A stretch of 64,000 bases of DNA from Mycoplasma zalophidermidis. GTDB lineage: Bacteria; Bacillota_I; Bacilli_A; Mycoplasmatales; Metamycoplasmataceae. The DNA lies in assembly GCF_018913985.1 (NCBI RefSeq), contig NZ_JAHMHK010000001.1, positions 186,001-250,000 of the forward strand, written 5' to 3'. The position numbers and the translations under genes are program-made. Below the pieces are notes generated by a model, which saw nothing but the letters and a program-made list of their open reading frames with translations, had not been told where the DNA came from and made no database searches. This document shows, piece by piece, positions 43,625 through 53,437 of this stretch (the first letter of the stretch is position 1; each line of letters begins with the position of its first letter).

Positions 43625-44135
43625 ATACCTCAATTAAAGAAGTAATCTCAATACCGGTATCTTTAAATTTTTCACGGCCATTAAGATCTTTTAATTCTAA
43701 TAAAAGAATAATTCGTTTGACAATTGCTCCTTGTTCTTCCAATAATGTAACAATTGCTTTAGTTGTGCCACCTGTTGCTAAAACATCATCAACAATAGCT
43801 ACGGTTTGGCCAGGTTTAATGAAACCTTTTTGAATTTGTAAAACATTATTACCATATTCCAAAGAATAATTTTTACTGAATACTTCACCAGGTAATTTCC
43901 CAGGTTTACGCACCATAACAAAAGGTTTTTTTAAAAATGCTGCGGTAGGAGTACCAAACAAAAAACCGCGTGCATCAGGACCAACAATTATGTCGCAATC
44001 CTTAGCAATTTCTGACATCTTAGTAATTGTGTAATGTAATGCTTCACCATTACCTAAAAGAGGACTAATATCTTTAAAAATTATGCCTTCCTTTGGAAAA
44101 TTAGGAACATCTCTAACGTATTTTTCTAAATTCAT
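43623..44135 (-). CDS. apt: Adenine phosphoribosyltransferase
   Basis: 170 residues. The PRPP-binding motif VAIVDDVLATGGTTKA, the N-terminal FPKEGIIFKDISPLL and VGPDARGFLFG are typical of Apt, which makes AMP from adenine in purine salvage. It follows infB by 11 nt, at the end of the nusA operon. Confidence 0.95.
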   Translation of the reverse strand: MNLEKYVRDVPNFPKEGIIFKDISPLLGNGEALHYTITKMSEIAKDCDIIVGPDARGFLFGTPTAAFLKKPFVMVRKPGKLPGEVFSKNYSLEYGNNVLQIQKGFIKPGQTVAIVDDVLATGGTTKAIVTLLEEQGAIVKRIILLLELKDLNGREKFKDTGIEITSLIEV

Positions 44136-44146
44136 GATAAACCTCT

Positions 44147-45949
44147 CTAAATTGTAACAGCGACATCTTCAAAGAATTCCACAATATCGTCTTGTTTGAT
44201 ATCGTCAAATTTCTTAATTTTCATACCGAAGTCTTTTCCTTTTTCGACTTCTTTAACATCATTGATATCTCTTCTTAAGGTTTCAATTTTGCCATCGTGA
44301 ATAAGTTTTCTATTTCTAAAAACTTTTACTTTGCTGCCAGCTTTTACAACACCTTCGTCTAACATTACACCAGCAATAGTACCGACTTTAGAATAGAAAA
44401 ATGTTTTAATAACGTGTCCAGAACCAATCTTTTTCTCTTCATAAACAACTGCTTTCTCACCATCTAATCATGACTGCATATCTTCAATAACTTTAAAGAC
44501 AACATCATAGAAAGCAATCTTAACGCCACTTTGTTTCGCACTTTGTTTAATATTTGAACTAGCTTTAATTCTGAAAGTAATGATTAAGGCATCAGATGTT
44601 TGAGCTAGTAATAAATCAGAATTTGAAACTTGTCCAGTTTGTGCTCCAATAACTTTGATTACCGCTTCATCATTACACATACCATCTAATTTAGATTTTA
44701 GAGCTTCAGAAGTTCCTTGAACATCCGACCGAATAATTACGTTTAATATTTTCTTGCCATCTTCGTCAGAAGTTTGAGCACGATTAAATAAATCAAATTT
44801 CTTATCCATTTGTTGTTTTTCTTGTGCTATTTTTTTAGCAAATTTTTCATCCTCAAAAGAAATAAATCTGTCTCCAGCTAACGGAGAGGTGTTTAAACCA
44901 GAAACAACAACAGGCATACCAGGAGTAGCGCTTTCTAATGTTTTACCGGTTGTTGACTTAATTGATTTTATTCTACCGTATGATGAACCAGCCACCATAA
45001 AGTCGCCTTTATATAAGGTTCCATTAGCAATAATTAAGGTAGCAACGACACCCACACCTTTATCAGCTCTTGATTCTAAAACAATTCCTGATGGGTAACG
45101 GTTTTTGTTCGCTTTTAAATCCATCAAATCTGAAAGAGTAATAATATTGTCTAATAATTCGTCAATACCTTCACCAGTTTTAGCTGATCCGGTAATCATT
45201 GGTACGTCTCCACCGTATTCTTCGATAATAACATCGTTTTCAGCTAATTCGCGTTTAACACGTTCTAAATCTTTAGTTTGTTTGTCTATTTTATTAACAA
45301 AAACAATCATTGGAGCATTAGCTGCTCTTGTATGTTGGATTGCTTCTTTTGTTTGTGGCATAACGCCATCATCGGCAGCAACAACTAGAATGACAATGTC
45401 GGTAACTTGAGCACCACGCGAACGCATTTCAGTAAATACTTCATGTCCAGGCGTATCAATAAATGTTATTGTGCCTTTATCATGAAATACTTGATATGCA
45501 CCAACGTGTTGTGTGATACCACTAGATTCACTTTCGGCCACCTTGCTTTCACGAATATAATCCAATAGAGTTGTTTTACCATGGTCTACATGTCCCATAA
45601 TTGTGATTACAGGAGGTCTTTTAGACAGCAATTTTTCGTCATCTATAAATTCGACAGTGTTTAAAAAGTTTGAAGCATCAACACTTTGTTCTTTTTTAAA
45701 GTCTAAATTTTGTTCTAAACATACCTCAGCAATTTCTTCTTCTTCAAGAATGTGGTTGATTTGGTACATTTTTCCTTTCATCATAAAACTTTTAATTAAG
45801 TCATTTGGGTTCATTCCAATTTTTGTAGCAAATTCCCCTAATGGAAGTGTATTTGTAAAAATAAACACACCGTTTTTGACTTCTGTTTTAATGTCGTTCA
45901 ATTGAGCTTGAACGTCATCTTGATTTGTTAATCTATTCTTTTTAGACAT
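44147..45949 (-). CDS. infB: Translation initiation factor IF-2
   Basis: 600 residues; the short N-terminus is usual in mollicutes. GTPase motifs GHVDHGKTTLL, DTPGHEVF, NKID and SAKTGEG are intact. The C-terminal domains include the IF-2 signature GSGHVIKTFFYSKVGTIAGVML. A UGA-Trp after EDMQS splits the gene under the standard code. Start ATG follows AAAGGAGG and overlaps the end of ylxR by 22 nt. Confidence 0.96.
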
Positions 45950-46209
45950 TTTGCCTCCTTTAATTCTTTTTCGATTGCCTCATAAATGTTTTTAGTGACA
46001 TTTGTGCGAAAACTTTTGTTTAATGCTTTTGTTTTTAAAATTAAATTTCAATTTTCATTGTTTGCAACAAAATAACAACCACGACCTTTTTTTGTTTTTT
46101 CAAGGTCAAGACTTATTATTCCGGTTTTCTTGTCATAGTCTACTCGCGTTAAACAATTGACAGGTAAAATTTGACCGGTTACAATACATTTTCTATTGGT
46201 ATGGTTCAT
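45928..46209 (-). CDS. ylxR: YlxR (DUF448) RNA-binding protein
   Basis: 93 residues with the family pattern NRKCIVTGQILPVNCLTRVDYD and KKGRGCYFV near residue 40. The place between nusA and infB is the classical one for ylxR. The gene is related to the RNase P modulator RnpM. Start ATG 3 nt after the nusA stop, end overlapping infB. Confidence 0.88.
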
Positions 46210-46212
46210 TTA

Positions 46213-47850
46213 TTAATCTTCTCAATCCTCGTCATCTAAAAACTCATCTAGGTCGAACTCGTCAAGTCCATAGCTTGATAAATCGTCATCTACCTTGAAA
46301 TCTTTCAGGGCTTCTTTAACTTTTTTATAATCTTCAACATCATTTCTTACTTGATGTTGATTTTTGCTTTCTTCTTCTAATTGTTGTGCGATTTCATCAA
46401 CTGTTTGAGGTTGTTCCGCCTTAATCTCTTCAGGTGTTGTGTGTTTTTTAAATAATTCCTCAAAATCTAGGTCAAAACTTGATGTATCAATGTCAGCAAA
46501 TTCTTGTTCTTGAAAATTTAGCACGTCGGTATCAAATGAATCGGCACTAACTTTAATTTTGTCAAGGTCAACATCAAAGCCAAATGCTTTTTTGTTGTTT
46601 CTTGCATTTCTACGAATTGGACTTCTTTTTATTTCCTCTGCATTAGAATAGTCAAATTTAATTCCTTGTTCTAAAGCATCTTTTTCAGAAATGACATCTA
46701 AATTACATTTTGTTAAGTTTGAAGCTAACGATACATTAATCCCTCTACGACCAATAGCTGGTGTAAGCCCATCCTTAGCAACTATTACTCAGTAAACGTT
46801 GCGCGAAGGATTTTGGCCTTCTCCTGTTTTTTCAACAACATCGATAATTCTTGCTGGCGACATTGCATTTCTGATGAATTTCTTAGGATCTTCATCATAT
46901 AGAATGACATCAATTTTTTCGCCAATTTCTTGATTAATAGCTGTAATTCTTTGCCCATTTGGACCAATAATTGAACCGAAAACATCAAAATCAGCAGGGG
47001 CCAACAAGCTAGCTTTAAATGCAACCTTAGTTCTTTCACCCGGTTGACGTACGGTTTCTACAATTTCGATAATACCTTCATTTATTTCTGGGATCGAACG
47101 TTTTAACAATTCTTCAACATTTTCCTTAGAATCCATCGAAACTTGCACTTGACTTAATTTCGCTTCTTCTTCCACACTCAAAATTGTTGCAAAGGCATAT
47201 TGACCAGCTTTAATTTCTCTTCTTGAACTTATATGGTTTGATGGGAGATAAGCTGTTGTTGGCGCATCGTGTTCATCTGTAATCTGAACATTTCATGAAC
47301 CATCAGCGTTTCTGGCATTAAATTGAATTCTAACTCTTTCGCCAATTTTATCTTTGAATGTTTCGAAAACTTTTTGTTTTCTAAGCGATGACATTCCTTG
47401 TTTAATTGACGAGTGAATGGTTTTTAACAAATTAGGGTATTTTGTATTTTTTACCGCTTCAGATAAACGTTCAAGATCCAATACACGTTCAACAGTATCT
47501 CCTTCTTCAAGAGATTTATCAATTGCTTTTGCATCAGAAAGTGAAATGTATGTGATGTGCATTAACAACACATCGCTTTCTCTACCAGGGGTCATACTTG
47601 AATTTATATACCCTTGAGCTTCCTCATCGCTAATTACAATCATTGATTTGATTACTGGTGTTAATGTTTGATTTTCTTCGTTTAAAATATATTCAACTTC
47701 TACTTCGGGGTCGATTTTAGATAAAATCTTTGTTGTTTCTTCACTGAATACATTGACAATATCACTCAAGTTTAGTTTTTGATTTTCTTCAAAAGATTTT
47801 ACAATTTCGTAAAAGCTGTGTGACATACTAACTTTTTCTGTTTTTGACAT
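46213..47850 (-). CDS. nusA: Transcription termination/antitermination protein NusA
   Basis: 545 residues. N-terminal RNA-polymerase-binding domain, S1 region (RVRIQFNARNADGSW), then KH motifs GSIIGPNGQRI and AIGRRGINVSLAS. The C-terminal ~150 residues are a very acidic tail instead of the acidic repeats of enterics. Two UGA-Trp codons (one of them second before the end, DEDWED). Operon rimP-nusA-ylxR-infB. Confidence 0.93.
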
Positions 47851-47858
47851 AATAACTC

Positions 47859-48287
47859 CTAAAATTTAATGAATTTTTCAACACTTAAAATGTTTGATTT
47901 ATCCACTTTAATTTTTCTTATATTTCCTTTTTGATTTCACTTAATAATAATATCTGCATCATTAAACTGTAATAATGTACAGATATATTCATTTACTTTG
48001 TTTTCAGTTTTATGAAGTTTTATTAATAAATTTTCACCAATATGATTATTTAATTCATTAACTTCATAACTCAAGTTAATACCAGGCGAATGAACTTCGA
48101 GGCCGTCAAAACGATCGATGTTTTCATTATCAAATCACTCATTTATTTTGCAACTTAGTTCATTAACTTTTTGCATATCTGTGTACTTTACAGTAACTTC
48201 CAGCAAAATAAATCCATCACTAGATGTTTCTTTGGCTGATAAAATATCATCACCAAATACTTCTTTTAGTTTTAAATCTCAATTCAA
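47859..48287 (-). CDS. rimP: Ribosome maturation factor RimP, TTG start
   Basis: 142 residues. GFILLEVTVKY, DGLEVHSPGINLSYEV and a C-terminal SH3-like part with IRKIKVDKSNI resemble RimP (usual: VSSPGIDRPL). No in-frame ATG lies near the front; a TTG at 48285-48287 has AAGGAG at ideal distance and is taken as start. Position directly before nusA is classical. Two UGA-Trp codons. Confidence 0.85.
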
Positions 48288-48311
48288 ATTTTTCTCCTTA
48301 AAAACAACAAA

Positions 48312-48329
48312 GAGTTGCGGGCGCAACTC
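48312..48329 (-). promoter_or_regulatory. Leader hairpin of the rimP-nusA operon
   Basis: Perfect 8-bp stem GAGTTGCG/CGCAACTC between the promoter (-10 TATAAT at 48354-48359 on the minus strand) and the rimP ribosome binding site, followed by a T-rich stretch. It could attenuate the operon. Confidence 0.5.
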
Positions 48330-48353
48330 AATATTATTTGACTTGATGTTAAC

Positions 48354-48359
48354 ATTATA
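48354..48359 (-). promoter_or_regulatory. -10 box of the rimP-nusA-ylxR-infB-apt operon
   Basis: TATAAT on the minus strand about 65 nt upstream of the TTG start. Confidence 0.55.
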
Positions 48360-48572
48360 TCACAATACGAAGTTTTTCATTTTTACTCATTAAATTTTAT
48401 TCAACTTTTTTAATTTGTTTAATTCAGATATTTACCTACTTTTTAGTGCTTTTGTAAAAGTATAGTGCATGAACAAAAAGTCAAAAAATAATCTTCCATT
48501 TTTTTTCATTAAAAAATATTTTGTGGCGAATAAAAAAGTTGTAACATAATATGAAAATAATTATCAAAACAC

Positions 48573-48895
48573 CGTTAATGACTGAACGTTAAGTGTATCG
48601 GCGCACAAGCTTAGAATTGGGTCATTTAACGGGCGCCGTATTCCAGTCAAAATTAATTCTTTTGAGTCTCGCATTGCTCCTTTTATTAAACATTGTTTTA
48701 AGTTTATGTTTTTTTCTTATAACGGTTAGGTCTTTGTGTATTATTAATAAAAGCGGTTCGCTTACGCCTTAATATAATAATAATGCAACCTAACACTAAG
48801 TATCATTTTGTACTATTTTTGTTTCTTCCATTTCATCATAGTACTTATAATAAATAATGCGAAACAAGAGGTCCCCCCTCTTGTTTTCTTTATAA
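48573..48895 (+). ncRNA. Structured RNA candidate with pseudoknot and terminator
   Basis: No coding frame. CGTTAA (48587-48592) pairs with TTAACG (48626-48631) and CGGCGC (48599-48604) with GCGCCG (48633-48638) in crossing order, enclosed by TGACTG (48579-48584)/CAGTCA (48644-48649). Further on GTTAGGT pairs with ACCTAAC around a hairpin AAGCG/CGCTT (48725-48795). The block ends with a terminator AACAAGAGG/CCTCTTGTT plus T (48863-48888). It matches none of tRNA, tmRNA, RNase P RNA or SRP RNA signatures. The strand is inferred from the terminator. The stretch 48400-48570 before it holds only AT-rich sequence with possible promoters. Confidence 0.5.
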
Positions 48896-49003
48896 AATAA
48901 TGAATATTAATAAAATTTTTGATTATCAAGATTTTATAATATAATAATTAGGATTTTTTCAGTTCGTTAGATAGAACTAAACACGAAAAAAGAGGAGGCT
49001 TAT

Positions 49004-49279
49004 ATGGCAAATATTAAATCAAAAGTTAAACACATCGCTAAATCTGAACAAAACAGAGTAAAAAATGCAGCGATGAAAACAAGAGTGCGTAAAGCAATTA
49101 GAGCTGCAAGAGAAGCTGTTTTAGCAAAAGCTGAAAACGCAAGTGAACTTGTAAATAATGCACACTCAATTATTGCTACTGCAGTACAAAAAGGTGTTTT
49201 CCACCCAAACAAAGGTTCTAGAAAATCATCACGTTTAGACAAATTTGTTAACTTGCAAAACGCTATTGTTGAGGCATAA
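49004..49279 (+). CDS. rpsT: 30S ribosomal protein S20
   Basis: 91 residues, very basic and Ala-rich: MANIKSKVKH at the start, KTRVRKAIRAA, and the late HPNKGSRKSSRLDKFVN. It binds 16S rRNA helix 44. Start ATG follows AGAGGAGG. An upstream leader hairpin AGTTC/GAACT (48960-48977) and TATAAT boxes near 48935-48945 suggest its own promoter. Confidence 0.95.
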   Translation: MANIKSKVKHIAKSEQNRVKNAAMKTRVRKAIRAAREAVLAKAENASELVNNAHSIIATAVQKGVFHPNKGSRKSSRLDKFVNLQNAIVEA

Positions 49280-49296
49280 TAAGCATCCATTCATTT

Positions 49297-49322
49297 AAAA
49301 CGGGAAACCGTTTTTTTATTTT
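49297..49322 (+). terminator. rpsT terminator
   Basis: AAAACGG/CCGTTTT stem with GAAA loop and long T-run. Confidence 0.9.
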
Positions 49323-49344
49323 TATAAACATAAAAATTTTAAAG

Positions 49345-49367
49345 AAAAAAACCCGTGTGGGTTTTTT
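49345..49367 (-). terminator. pdhB terminator
   Basis: AAAAAACCC/GGGTTTTTT with GTGT loop, T-run on the minus strand, just after the pdhB stop. Confidence 0.85.
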
Positions 49368-49380
49368 CATTATTGTTAAA

Positions 49381-50367
49381 TTATTTTAGAATTTCTTTAA
49401 TAACTGTAGCAATTTTGTCTTTGTTTACCATGAATAAACCTTCTAATGCAGGTAGAGGCATAGTAACATCCGGTCCGTTTAGACGAACTGGGGCAACTTT
49501 CAAGTCGTCAAATGCTTTTTCGTTAACACGAGCGATAACTTCAGCTGTAATTGAACCTGATTGTACAGATTCTGAAATAGCTAATAGACGTCCTGTTTTC
49601 TTAACTGAGTTGACAACAGTTTCAGTGTCTAAAGGTTTTAAGGTTCTTAAGTCAACTACTTCGATTGAGTAATCTTTTCCTTCAGCTGCTAATTGTTTAA
49701 TAGCTGCGAACGTTTCGTGAACCATGTGACCGTAAGTAACAATTGTTAAATCATCACCTTCAGCTTTAACATCTGCTTTACCAATTGGTACTGTATAGTA
49801 TCCAGCAGGAATTTCTTGTTTAAATGCACGGTAGTCGTGTTTGTGTTCCAAGAATACAACTGGGTCATTATCTTCAATAGCTGAAATTAATAAACCTTTT
49901 GAGTCGTAAGGTGTAGCTGGCATAACTACTTTAAGTCCTGGAATGTGGCAGAACAATGCTTCGATTGATTCTGAGTGGTGTTCTAGAGCTCTAACTCCTC
50001 CACCACAAGGCATTCTTAACACCATTGGTACTGATAATTTACCACGTGAACGGTTTCTTAAACGTGCTGCATTACCAAATAATTGACCCAACCCATAAAA
50101 CACGAATCCTGAAAATTGAATTTCTGCTACTGGTCTTAGACCTGCAACGGCTGAACCTATTGCTGAACCAACGATTGCCGATTCCGCAATTGGAGCGTCA
50201 AAACATCTATCTACACCATATTTCTTTTGTAGTCCTTGCGTTGCACGGAATACACCACCTTCGAACCCTGCGTCTTCACCATAAACGATAACTGATTTAT
50301 CTCTCTCCATCATAATGTCTAATGCATTAGTGATGGCTGCGATGTTATTTACTTGAATTTTTTCCAT
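49381..50367 (-). CDS. pdhB: Pyruvate dehydrogenase E1 beta subunit
   Basis: 328 residues. YGEDAGFEGGVFRATQGL, FDAPIAESAIVGSAIG, MRMPCGGGVRALEHHSES and EVVDLRTLKPLD are characteristic of the E1 beta subunit, which with E1 alpha decarboxylates pyruvate using thiamine diphosphate. The ATG at 50365-50367 has AAGGAG; the longer upstream reading has none. Operon pdhA-pdhB. Confidence 0.95.
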   Translation of the reverse strand: MEKIQVNNIAAITNALDIMMERDKSVIVYGEDAGFEGGVFRATQGLQKKYGVDRCFDAPIAESAIVGSAIGSAVAGLRPVAEIQFSGFVFYGLGQLFGNAARLRNRSRGKLSVPMVLRMPCGGGVRALEHHSESIEALFCHIPGLKVVMPATPYDSKGLLISAIEDNDPVVFLEHKHDYRAFKQEIPAGYYTVPIGKADVKAEGDDLTIVTYGHMVHETFAAIKQLAAEGKDYSIEVVDLRTLKPLDTETVVNSVKKTGRLLAISESVQSGSITAEVIARVNEKAFDDLKVAPVRLNGPDVTMPLPALEGLFMVNKDKIATVIKEILK

Positions 50368-50392
50368 AATATTATCTCCTTGAATGTGAATC

Positions 50393-51478
50393 CTATTTAA
50401 TAAATCTTCTGAATGATTCTTGTTGTTCAACTAGTTCTTCAGGTAGAGTTTCGTAGGTGTATTTGAATATGTCGTCGTAGCCTTCTGTGGCAATAATTTC
50501 AGTAGATTTATCGTATGCAAGTTTAGCAGCTTCAGTTGCTTCTTCAGTTCAGGTTTCTTTTTCTTTTTCAGTAACAATTCCATTGTCAAATAAGTATTTT
50601 TCAATACGGTGGAATGGTTCTCATTTTTCGTGTTCAATTTCTTCTTCTCTTGTACGGTATACACGTGGATCATCACTTGTAGTGTGTTGTCCTTGACGTC
50701 ATGTAACCATTTCAATTAGAACTGGACCGTGTCCTTCTCTTGCTCATTCTGCAGCTTCTGCTAGAACTTCGTGAGCAGCCAACAAGTCGTTACCATCAAC
50801 ACGTAGTCCTGGTAATCCGTAACTCATAGCTCTTTGTGAAAGTGTTTTAACTTTGTAGCTATTATGTTCAGGAACAGAAATAGCTCATCTGTTGTTTGAG
50901 ATTACAAATACAACTGGTAAATTGAATAGTGATGCTCAGTTTAATCCTTCGTGGAATTCACCCTCATTTGTACCACCATTACCGATAGTTGTGAAAGCAA
51001 CTTGTCCTTTTCCAGCAACCTTAAGAGCTTTAGCAACACCAGCTGCTTGAGAAATTTGTGAACCAATGATAACTTGCATTGGAACGATGTTTGATTTGAA
51101 TTTAGAACCTAATTCTGAACCTCTTCAGTATAGGTAAACTGATTCTAATGATTCTCCACGTGCTAGTAATGTAGCTAACACACGGTAGTGAGGAATGAAT
51201 CAGTCATCTTTTTTCATAACAAAACCTAAAGCTGTTAAGAAAGCTTCTTCCCCTAGCATAGGAGCAAATGTTCCTAAACGTCCGGTTTTTTGTAGTGTTA
51301 GTGCATAGTTGTCTCATGAACGTGAGCGGATCATGTTTTTATACATGTCTCTTAGCAGTTCTTTTGACGCTGTTGGTTTGTATGATTTATCAATTAGATC
51401 ACCATTGATGTCTAAGTGACGAATCATTGCATCTGGGCAATTCATTACTTTGCCCTCTTCGATGAATTTAAATTTCAT
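50393..51478 (-). CDS. pdhA: Pyruvate dehydrogenase E1 alpha subunit
   Basis: 361 residues. The thiamine-diphosphate motif is present as GNGGTNEGEFHEGLNWA ... VISNN (usual GDG…NN), together with RRDMYKNMIRSR-like RDMYKNMIRSRSWD and the phosphorylation-loop-like YRTREEE. Because of eleven or so UGA-Trp codons, this gene is scarcely visible under the standard code. Start ATG at 51476-51478 follows GAAAGGA; the AT-rich upstream region holds three GGTAAAAAAA repeats. Confidence 0.94.
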
Positions 51479-51534
51479 ATGCGTATCCTTTCATAGATTT
51501 GTATATTTCATACGTTTATATTATATATAAATAA

Positions 51535-51630
51535 CTTTTTGGTAAAAAAAATATATTTTTAAATGTGAAAATTAAAAAAATGGTTTTTTATGGTAAAAAA
51601 ACAATAAAATCCTACTTTTTGGTAAAAAAA
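51535..51630. repeat. Three TTTTTGGTAAAAAAA-type repeats upstream of pdhA
   Basis: CTTTTTGGTAAAAAAA at 51535-51550 and again at 51615-51630, with a variant TTTTATGGTAAAAAA at about 51585-51600. The gene-free stretch 51480-51875 otherwise shows only AT-rich sequence; the repeats lie where an activator or repressor of pdhA could bind. Confidence 0.5.
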
Positions 51631-51875
51631 CAGTACTTATACACAAAAAAAATACGTTAAATATCTCAAATTTTGTGAAATTGTTTTTCTATATACTTAT
51701 ATTATGAGTCATTTTCCTTTATCTCCTTGTCTAACGTCTTTTTCGTAAAATTAGGTATAAATATAGAGTAAAAAATTTTTTAAAAAATGTGTAAAGATTT
51801 CCATAAATAATAGTATTTAAAAATAATATTGGAACAAATATTGTTTAAATTAAGCGCTCTTTCTTGTTTTAATAA

Positions 51876-51896
51876 AAATGTAGCCTTTTGCTACAT
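51876..51896 (-). terminator. Terminator of the DUF3137-like gene
   Basis: ATGTAGC/GCTACAT stem, T-rich tail on the minus strand, overlapping the stop codon. Confidence 0.8.
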
Positions 51897-53321
51897 AGTT
51901 TTAGATTTATATAAATCTATAAATTCAATTAATGGATCAACAGTTTTTAGTAAGTATTCAGACATGTTTGCTCCAAAGATAGATAAATCGTATGCAGCGC
52001 ACAATAATTGGAACAAGTTAATATTTATTTCTTGAATGTCTGTTAATTTAGTTTCCTCAAATTCCAATGTTGTTTTATTGGTTTGAGCGTTATATAAAGG
52101 TACAGCCTTATTGAAATCTAATGCGTGTTGAACCGGTATTTTTTTATCTGGGTATGACAAAATTGCATACATTTTATTTTGAATAGATCAAATAGACGAA
52201 CTTTCGATACTGTAATGTTCACCAAACAAAACATTGTTTCTTAATGCATTTAAAGATTTTCCCAATAGACTTACGGTATGAGACGGAACATCCATTGTCT
52301 TCAACTTGAAAGTTAAATCGAAGTCGTTGTCTTGAAATTTTCGATCTTTAAAATTACGTTTGTTCGTGTTAGCAATTTCGTTAAAGTAGTTAAATATTAC
52401 AAAATCGGGCATTCTAACTGTTGCCGTTGAAAGGTGTGCTCCAAAATCAAATGTAATATATTTTAACCATTGAATCTCATCAGAAATTTTAGGTTTCAAG
52501 ATTTGACGAGAGTCATTAGTTAATTTTTGTTTGTCTAATGCCGAATATGTTGAAGTTTTATCTAAGACATCAACGTCTTGAAGTTCCATTGTGTAACCAT
52601 TAACTTTATATTCATAACAAAAACCGACGTCTTGCAATGTTTTATCGTGCGAAATATCTGGATAACTAAATCTATTCAAAATCTTTTTAGAAGCTTTTGT
52701 TGAAATATATTTAACATTAAATGTACCATCTAATATAGTTTTTTTAATAGACTCATTGTCAAATTTAATATTTGTGAAATGATCATAGATAGAAATGTAA
52801 ATTTCATTGTTTAAGTATACTAATGATTTATTTGCTTTTTGTTTCAATGAAACGCCGACCAATATAAAAATCAACCCCAAACCACACAACCCGCCTAATG
52901 TTGGATATGCGATATTTGTGTACTTCACAAATATCGTTTTCAATGGATTATCAACAAAAACTAGCAAAATGAATGCTATTAAAACCAAGGTAAATAACAC
53001 AAATATTACAGATGAAATACTTGTTAGTATAGAAAATGACTTATTCTTTTTATTCAGGTTTTTTCTCTGTGATGAAAATTCTGCAGCTTTTCCGTGATTG
53101 AAACTTCCAACAGTTTTAGTTAACAAGTTAAAATAAATTTTTTCAGCAAGTAAGTTTTCTTCGGACTTGTTTTTGGAATATTTTTTTAATTTGTGTCATT
53201 CAGGTATACTACCTTGATAATTTTGACACGTTTCTATCATGTCCTCATTAATTTCTTTATTAATTGTTTCGTACATTAATTTACCAATTGACGTTTTTTG
53301 TTTTAGTAATTCTTTTTCCAT
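51891..53321 (-). CDS. Membrane protein, DUF3137-like
   Basis: 476 residues. Two adjacent membrane segments near residues 95-165 (around SSVIFVLFTLVLIAFILLVF and TLGGLCGLGLIFILVGVSL) are followed by about 300 cytosolic residues with repeated hydrophobic strands. The layout is like the DUF3137 family of mollicutes; the assignment is uncertain. Start ATG at 53319-53321 follows AAGGAG. It lies between pdhA and pdhD but as a separate unit with its own terminator. Confidence 0.75.
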
Positions 53322-53398
53322 TCTTTTCTCCTTAACAATAGTATATGAATTATAGTTGATAATCAGAATAATAATACAAATGAAGCTGTTTAAAGTGC

Positions 53399-53424
53399 AA
53401 AAAAAGCTGATATACAGCTTTTTT
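53399..53424. terminator. pdhD terminator
   Basis: AAAAAGCTG/CAGCTTTTTT stem with a 5-nt loop just after the pdhD stop codon. Confidence 0.85.
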
Positions 53425-53437
53425 CAACATGATTTTT

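Noticed and set aside
48400-48900. Possible RNase P RNA, tmRNA or tRNA in the gap before rpsT
   Set aside because: None of the core signatures (GAGGAAAGTCC of RNase P, tRNA-like ends of tmRNA, T-loop GGTTCGA with CCA end) is present; only an unknown structured RNA is supported.
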